Shown here in pieces: positions 6,285-8,832 of a DNA stretch of 8,832 bases (its first letter is position 1; each line of letters starts with the position of its first letter). Source of the DNA: Syntrophobacterales bacterium. GTDB lineage: Bacteria > Desulfobacterota > Desulfobaccia > Desulfobaccales > 0-14-0-80-60-11. The notes beneath the pieces are model-generated. The model made no database searches and was not told where the DNA came from. It was given only the letters and a program-made list of their open reading frames with translations. The translations under genes were made by a program, and so were the position numbers. The stretch covers positions 1-8,832 of the forward strand of contig JALNYP010000109.1 of assembly GCA_023229795.1 (NCBI GenBank), in the 5' to 3' direction.

Positions 6285-6290
6285 ATTATA
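6285..6290 (-). promoter_or_regulatory. Possible -10 box for the DUF296 gene
   Basis: A perfect TATAAT lies on the minus strand 62 bases upstream of the DUF296 start, in an AT-rich gap after a GC-rich gene. The -35 region 17 bases upstream (TGGCGG) is a poor match, so the call rests on the -10 box and position alone. Confidence 0.35.
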
Positions 6291-6324
6291 GGAAATGGAA
6301 GGAGATGCCGCCAGCCTGGGTTAG

Positions 6325-6338
6325 GGGGCCCGAGCCCC
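6325..6338 (-). other. Short hairpin just after the rhomboid stop codon
   Basis: GGGGC and GCCCC form a 5-bp stem around a 4-base loop immediately after the rhomboid TAA. No T-run follows in the direction of transcription, so it is not a clear intrinsic terminator. It may only slow or protect the 3' end. Confidence 0.35.
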
Positions 6339-7061
6339 TTATTTCTTCTTGCCCTTGGGGGCCGGCTTTTTCTTGGGTGCGGCCTTGCCCTGGGCCGGGG
6401 CGGGATTCGGCGTCAGCGGCGTGAACAGGTTGACCGTGAGCAGGCCGATGAAGAAGCCCCCCAGGTGGGCCATCCAGGCTACGCCGCCGCCGCCCTTGAG
6501 GCCGTAAAACTGCAGGGCCAGCCACAGCCCCAGCCAGACGAAGGCGGGGATATAAACGGTCTCCGGGCGCAGATGCCAGAAGACCATGGTCAGGATGGGC
6601 GACTTGGGCAGGCGAATGAGGTATCCCCCCAGCACCCCGGCGATGGCCCCGCTGGCCCCGATGAGGGGCACGGCCAGGCTGGAGGCCGCTAATACATGGA
6701 AAATACAGGCAAAGAACCCGCAGAAGAAGTAAAAGCCCAGAAAGCGCCCGGGGCCCAGGTCGTCCTCCAGGGCTTCCCCGAAGACCCAGAGGAACCACAT
6801 GTTGCCGATGAGGTGGAACCAGCCGGCGTGGAGAAACAGCGAACTGAACATGGTGGGCAGCAGCCACACGGACTGCTTGAAGCTCAAAACCTGGAGCCGG
6901 CTGAGCTTCGAGGCCACCGCGCCCTTCTGGTAAAACAGGTCGGTCGAGGCCTGGGGCCCGATGTGCAATTGATAGAGAAAAATCGCCAGGTTGACGGCGA
7001 TGAGCCCCACCGTGACCCAGGGCCACCGGTGTTTGGCCGGCGCGCCGCGCAGCGGGATCAT
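6339..7061 (-). CDS. Rhomboid family intramembrane serine protease
   Basis: A 240-residue membrane protein with the rhomboid catalytic elements: HLIGNM (83-88, with the oxyanion Asn87), GASGA (135-139, with nucleophile Ser137) and AHLGG (198-202, with His199). The segments FLHAGWFHLIGNMWFLWVFG and VPLIGASGAIAGVLGGYLI are typical of rhomboid helices. The family cleaves substrate proteins within the inner membrane. After the last helix there is a Lys/Pro/Ala-rich tail (218-240) ending KKKPAPKGKKK, probably cytoplasmic; its role is unknown. The frame stays open 56 codons further upstream, but the ATG at 7061 begins MIPLRGAPAKHRWPWVTVGL, a normal first rhomboid helix, with GGAG eight bases before it. 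The upstream extension is Gly/Ala/Pro-rich and low in conserved character, so it is left out. The natural substrate cannot be inferred from its neighbours. Confidence 0.92.
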   Translation of the reverse strand: MIPLRGAPAKHRWPWVTVGLIAVNLAIFLYQLHIGPQASTDLFYQKGAVASKLSRLQVLSFKQSVWLLPTMFSSLFLHAGWFHLIGNMWFLWVFGEALEDDLGPGRFLGFYFFCGFFACIFHVLAASSLAVPLIGASGAIAGVLGGYLIRLPKSPILTMVFWHLRPETVYIPAFVWLGLWLALQFYGLKGGGGVAWMAHLGGFFIGLLTVNLFTPLTPNPAPAQGKAAPKKKPAPKGKKK

Positions 7062-7289
7062 AAGAAGGCTCCGGGATGGAAACCCCGCGGCAAGGCCCCC
7101 GGGATAACCAGCCATCCCGGCAGGCGCTGCGGACCTTGCTGATATCTGGAAGCCATAGGGCCGGCTTTGATCCTCTGAGATGGGAGGCGCTAAGGCACCG
7201 GCCCAGGAAGCCAGCGGCCCGAACCTCAAGCCCTGGGCATTTTACTCCAATGGCGCGGCCCTGTCCAGACCCCGGCGCGCGGAGTGTCG
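7062..7289 (-). other. Probable untranslated leader of the rhomboid gene
   Basis: This is a GC-rich stretch without a credible gene, although two minus-strand frames cross it. It can fold: on the minus strand CCGGGAT and ATCCCGG form a perfect 7-bp stem around GGCTGGTT. Upstream, CCTC and GAGG close a loop just before ATCAAAGCCGGCCC. These parts loosely recall a cyclic-di-GMP-I riboswitch, but the key conserved bases are not all present, so no riboswitch is called. Confidence 0.3.
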
Positions 7290-7317
7290 ATGGCAAATGA
7301 TATATAGCGTTTGCCAT
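7290..7317. promoter_or_regulatory. Operator-like inverted repeat upstream of the rhomboid gene
   Basis: ATGGCAAA (7290-7297) and TTTGCCAT (7310-7317) are perfect inverted 8-base arms separated by 12 bases, with half-sites centred 20 bases apart. That suits a dimeric regulator bound on one face of DNA. The spacer contains TATATA, which could overlap a -10 box, though no clear -35 is seen. It lies between the insertion sequence and the rhomboid leader. Confidence 0.45.
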
Positions 7318-7347
7318 AAATTCATTCCACTTGCTGATTTTTAAATC

Positions 7348-7358
7348 CCCCTAAATCC
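7348..7358. repeat. Target-site duplication, left copy (CCCCTAAATCC)
   Basis: The 11 bases CCCCTAAATCC directly left of the insertion sequence recur directly right of it (8816-8826). An 11-bp duplication is normal for IS4-family elements. Confidence 0.8.
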
Positions 7359-7374
7359 AATACAGTTCACTTAA
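7359..7374. repeat. Left terminal inverted repeat of the IS4-family element
   Basis: AATACAGTTCACTTAA matches the inverse of 8799-8814 at 15 of 16 positions. The stop codon of the displaced transposase tail (TGA, 7369-7367 on the minus strand) lies inside this repeat, so coding sequence runs to the very end of the element. Confidence 0.88.
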
Positions 7375-7552
7375 CTATTTTAATAGCCAATTGGAGGTCG
7401 ATTTTGGGCATAGTTTTGGAGCCGCGGCGCCGCAAGGGGAAATTGCTCATCTTGCGTTTGACCCCGCGGGGGTTGCGCCGATTACGGCTGGATACCGCAC
7501 GTTCCTCCAAAATCTCCTCCAGTACCTTCTTATGGAACTCCGCCCTCTCCCC
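7367..7552 (-). pseudogene. Displaced C-terminal 61 codons of the IS4 transposase
   Basis: This segment is in the +1 frame relative to the main transposase frame. It encodes GERAEFHKKVLEEILEER, then NRRNPRGVKRKMSNFPL, and ends IDLQLAIKIVK. The basic PRGVKRKMSNFP block is typical of the C-terminus of IS4-family transposases. Removing one C from the run of six at 7554-7559 joins it to the main frame to give a continuous 460-residue protein. It is therefore the tail of the same gene, not an independent one. Confidence 0.8.
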
Positions 7553-8750
7553 TGGGGGGAATGGCGGGAAAGTTGGGAAGTTTGCGACGGATAACTCGCA
7601 CCGCGTGAATGAAAGAGAGCCGGTCCGGGTCTTCATCCGCCTTGAGTGCTGCTTCGTGCATCAAACCACGGATGGCGAAGTGGGCCAACAGGAGGCCGTA
7701 GAACTCCTGGCGCACCAAGTCCGGAGTCTTGCTGCGCAGGACAATGCGAGCCCCCCGCAAGTGAGTCTTCAATTCATCCAAGGCCGTCTCAATCTCCCAG
7801 CGTTCGTGATACAGGGCCGCCAACTCAGGAGCCGTGGCCTTCTCAGGGTCGAGAACCGTGGTGACCAATCGATAAATGGACTCGGCTCCAGCCACGCCTT
7901 CCAACTGATAATCGATGACCCGTACCACCACGCCCCTGGTGTTGCGCCGGCGATCCTCTTGGGAAGGGTAGATGCGGCTCAGGTACGAACCGTCAGCCAA
8001 ACGCCGTTCGCAGGTCAACCGCAGGTTCTTTCTGATCCTCCAGAGAAGATCGGCGCCGGTAGCCCCGGCTTGACGCCAAAAATCGAAGCCAAAGAAATAC
8101 CGGTCAGCCAGACACAACATGCCTCGGCCCAGCCAGGGAAGCACGCCTTTGGCCAAGGCCAGTTCTGCCGTACCGTAAGGGCCCATCTGGGTGCCGAACA
8201 GCACGTGGGTGCCATTTTCCACCAGCGAGACGAAACGAATCTGGGGAAATGCGCTTTTGCCCCGCTGCGCCACCGGCCTTCCGAAGGCTTCTTGGTTGGC
8301 ATCCTCATCGGCCACATCCAAAGTGCTGCCGTCCAAACTCACTACCCGCCAACCCCGGTACCATGCCCCTTTGGTGGCCTCTACGGCAATGGGGCGGACG
8401 GTCTGGTCGTGCAGTTGCTTGAGCGGCTCTTCTCCCAATCTCGTCCGGGCTTGCGAGATCCCGGACTTCCCCGTCACCTTAATCCTGGCGGTGGGATTCA
8501 GCAACCATTGAATCCCCTCCAACAAGCAACGCAGCACCTCTCGGTAGGAGGACTGCATGTACAGCGCCAGAGCGATGACGTAATAAACCACCACATGCGC
8601 CGGCAGTTCCCGCTGACGCCGGCTGTTCCGTCCGGTGGCCTCCAACACCGACTTCACGGTGGCTACCGGGAAGGTCTTAGCCACTACCCCCAAGCTGATG
8701 TAATCCGTGATCCGGCTGCCTTTGGGGAGTTCTGCAAGTGTCCGTGCCAT
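7530..8750 (-). CDS. IS4-family transposase, C-terminally frameshifted
   Basis: The frame encodes 406 residues. The N-terminal part (about 1-115) resembles the IS4 N-terminal domain and includes SGISQARTRLG. The DDE catalytic core follows: Asp140 in SLDGSTLD, Asp216 in CLADRYFFGFDF, and Glu321 within YHERWEIETALDELK. That last motif fits the IS4 signature Y-(2)-R-(3)-E-(6)-K exactly (Tyr314, Arg317, Glu321, Lys328). The ATG is preceded by AGGAGG with seven bases between. The last seven residues (RGEGGVP) are out of character. A run of six C on the coding strand (7559-7554) has shifted the frame, and the expected tail continues in the next frame to 7367. The product keeps the catalytic triad but lacks its basic C-terminal tail. 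Mutation, sequencing error or programmed frameshifting are all possible. Confidence 0.92.
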   Translation of the reverse strand: MARTLAELPKGSRITDYISLGVVAKTFPVATVKSVLEATGRNSRRQRELPAHVVVYYVIALALYMQSSYREVLRCLLEGIQWLLNPTARIKVTGKSGISQARTRLGEEPLKQLHDQTVRPIAVEATKGAWYRGWRVVSLDGSTLDVADEDANQEAFGRPVAQRGKSAFPQIRFVSLVENGTHVLFGTQMGPYGTAELALAKGVLPWLGRGMLCLADRYFFGFDFWRQAGATGADLLWRIRKNLRLTCERRLADGSYLSRIYPSQEDRRRNTRGVVVRVIDYQLEGVAGAESIYRLVTTVLDPEKATAPELAALYHERWEIETALDELKTHLRGARIVLRSKTPDLVRQEFYGLLLAHFAIRGLMHEAALKADEDPDRLSFIHAVRVIRRKLPNFPAIPPRGEGGVP

Positions 8751-8798
8751 CTGCGGTCCTCCTGGGAAAATTTGACCCAGAATACCACAGAAATATCA

Positions 8799-8814
8799 TT
8801 AAGTGAACAGTATT
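8799..8814. repeat. Right terminal inverted repeat of the IS4-family element
   Basis: TTAAGTGAACAGTATT is the inverse of the left end with one mismatch. It lies 48 bases upstream of the transposase start codon. Confidence 0.88.
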
Positions 8815-8815
8815 A

Positions 8816-8826
8816 CCCCTAAATCC
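8816..8826. repeat. Target-site duplication, right copy (CCCCTAAATCC)
   Basis: This is identical to 7348-7358. It is followed by CCCTTT to the window end, which completes the interrupted genomic repeat. The restored core CCCCCTAAATCCCCCTT is identical to the inverse of 426-442. Confidence 0.8.
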
Positions 8827-8832
8827 CCCTTT

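Larger units (their letters stand above)
7359..8815 (-). mobile_element. IS4-family insertion sequence, about 1457 bp
   Basis: The element has near-perfect 16-bp terminal inverted repeats: AATACAGTTCACTTAA at the left end (7359-7374) and the inverse of AATACTGTTCACTTAA at the right end (8799-8814), with one mismatch. It is flanked by an 11-bp direct repeat and encodes one transposase with the IS4 signature. One extra A at 8815 leaves the right boundary uncertain by a base. The flanks join into an uninterrupted repeat if the element and one duplicate are removed, so the insertion is clean. The transposase is frameshifted, so this copy may not move by itself. Confidence 0.9.

Noticed and set aside
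7062..7229. Longer rhomboid protein starting at 7229
   Set aside because: The extra 56 residues are Gly/Ala/Pro-rich with no helix or signal typical of rhomboids, while the internal ATG at 7061 has a ribosome binding site and a standard N-terminus.
7062..7245. Cyclic-di-GMP-I (GEMM) riboswitch upstream of the rhomboid gene
   Set aside because: GGATCAAAGCC, GGCCCTA and GATGGCTGGTTATCC loosely resemble the conserved blocks, but the 5' GCAAAC block and the GNRA loop of P2 are missing. A covariance-model search against the GEMM-I family would decide it.
6286..7317. Minus-strand 343-codon frame overlapping the rhomboid gene
   Set aside because: It is out of frame with the rhomboid motifs and is Gly/Arg/Pro-rich, a typical shadow.
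7404..8822. Plus-strand 472-codon frame opposite the transposase
   Set aside because: It covers the IS4 transposase on the other strand and crosses the right end and target duplication of the element. The translation has no domain character.

Overview
The window looks like a piece of a GC-rich anaerobic bacterial chromosome, most likely a Desulfobacterota (deltaproteobacterial) lineage. That placement is inference. It rests on a 2-oxoacid:ferredoxin oxidoreductase pair, a single-domain trpE/trpG set, the GC-rich coding style, and dispersed palindromic repeats of the CCCCCTAAATCC, GTAGGGGCG and GCACAGGC types. Every convincing gene is on the minus strand; the long plus-strand reading frames are antisense shadows.

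In the direction of transcription (high to low coordinates): (1) an IS4-family insertion sequence, 7359-8815, flanked by an 11-bp target duplication. It sits inside a copy of a genomic repeat, and its transposase is broken by a one-base frameshift in a run of six C. (2) A rhomboid intramembrane protease (6339-7061) with a structured 5' region and an operator-like inverted repeat. (3) A DUF296/PPC-domain protein (5764-6222). (4) A 389-base gap holding two palindromic repeat elements. (5) An inositol-monophosphatase family enzyme (4550-5374). (6) A tryptophan-biosynthesis control region (4311-4507). (7) trpE, trpG, a Na+/Ca2+ exchanger-family antiporter, a two-cluster ferredoxin-type subunit, and the start of a 2-oxoacid:ferredoxin oxidoreductase alpha subunit, which runs off the window at base 1.

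The most informative part is the trp leader. A good sigma-70-like promoter (TTGACC, 17-base spacer, TATAAG) is followed almost at once by the 17-codon leader peptide MANQLNNWCWWRVMAAS, which has three Trp codons in a four-codon stretch. The ATG lies about ten bases past the -10 box, so the leader peptide is probably translated from a leaderless or nearly leaderless transcript. Downstream are a GC-rich hairpin with a U-tract, then a second intrinsic terminator. The DNA around the leader stop codon is perfectly complementary over 8 bases to the 5' arm and loop of the first terminator, as expected for a ribosome-stalling attenuator controlling trpE.

The trpG, antiporter and ferredoxin genes are tightly packed (4- and 23-base gaps), so the attenuator may also affect genes unrelated to tryptophan. 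Repeat elements interrupt the unit between trpE and trpG and between the ferredoxin and alpha-subunit genes. I found no CRISPR array, tRNA, rRNA, phage module or recognisable defence system, and no clearly new multi-gene system. The leaderless trp attenuator is the best candidate for follow-up.
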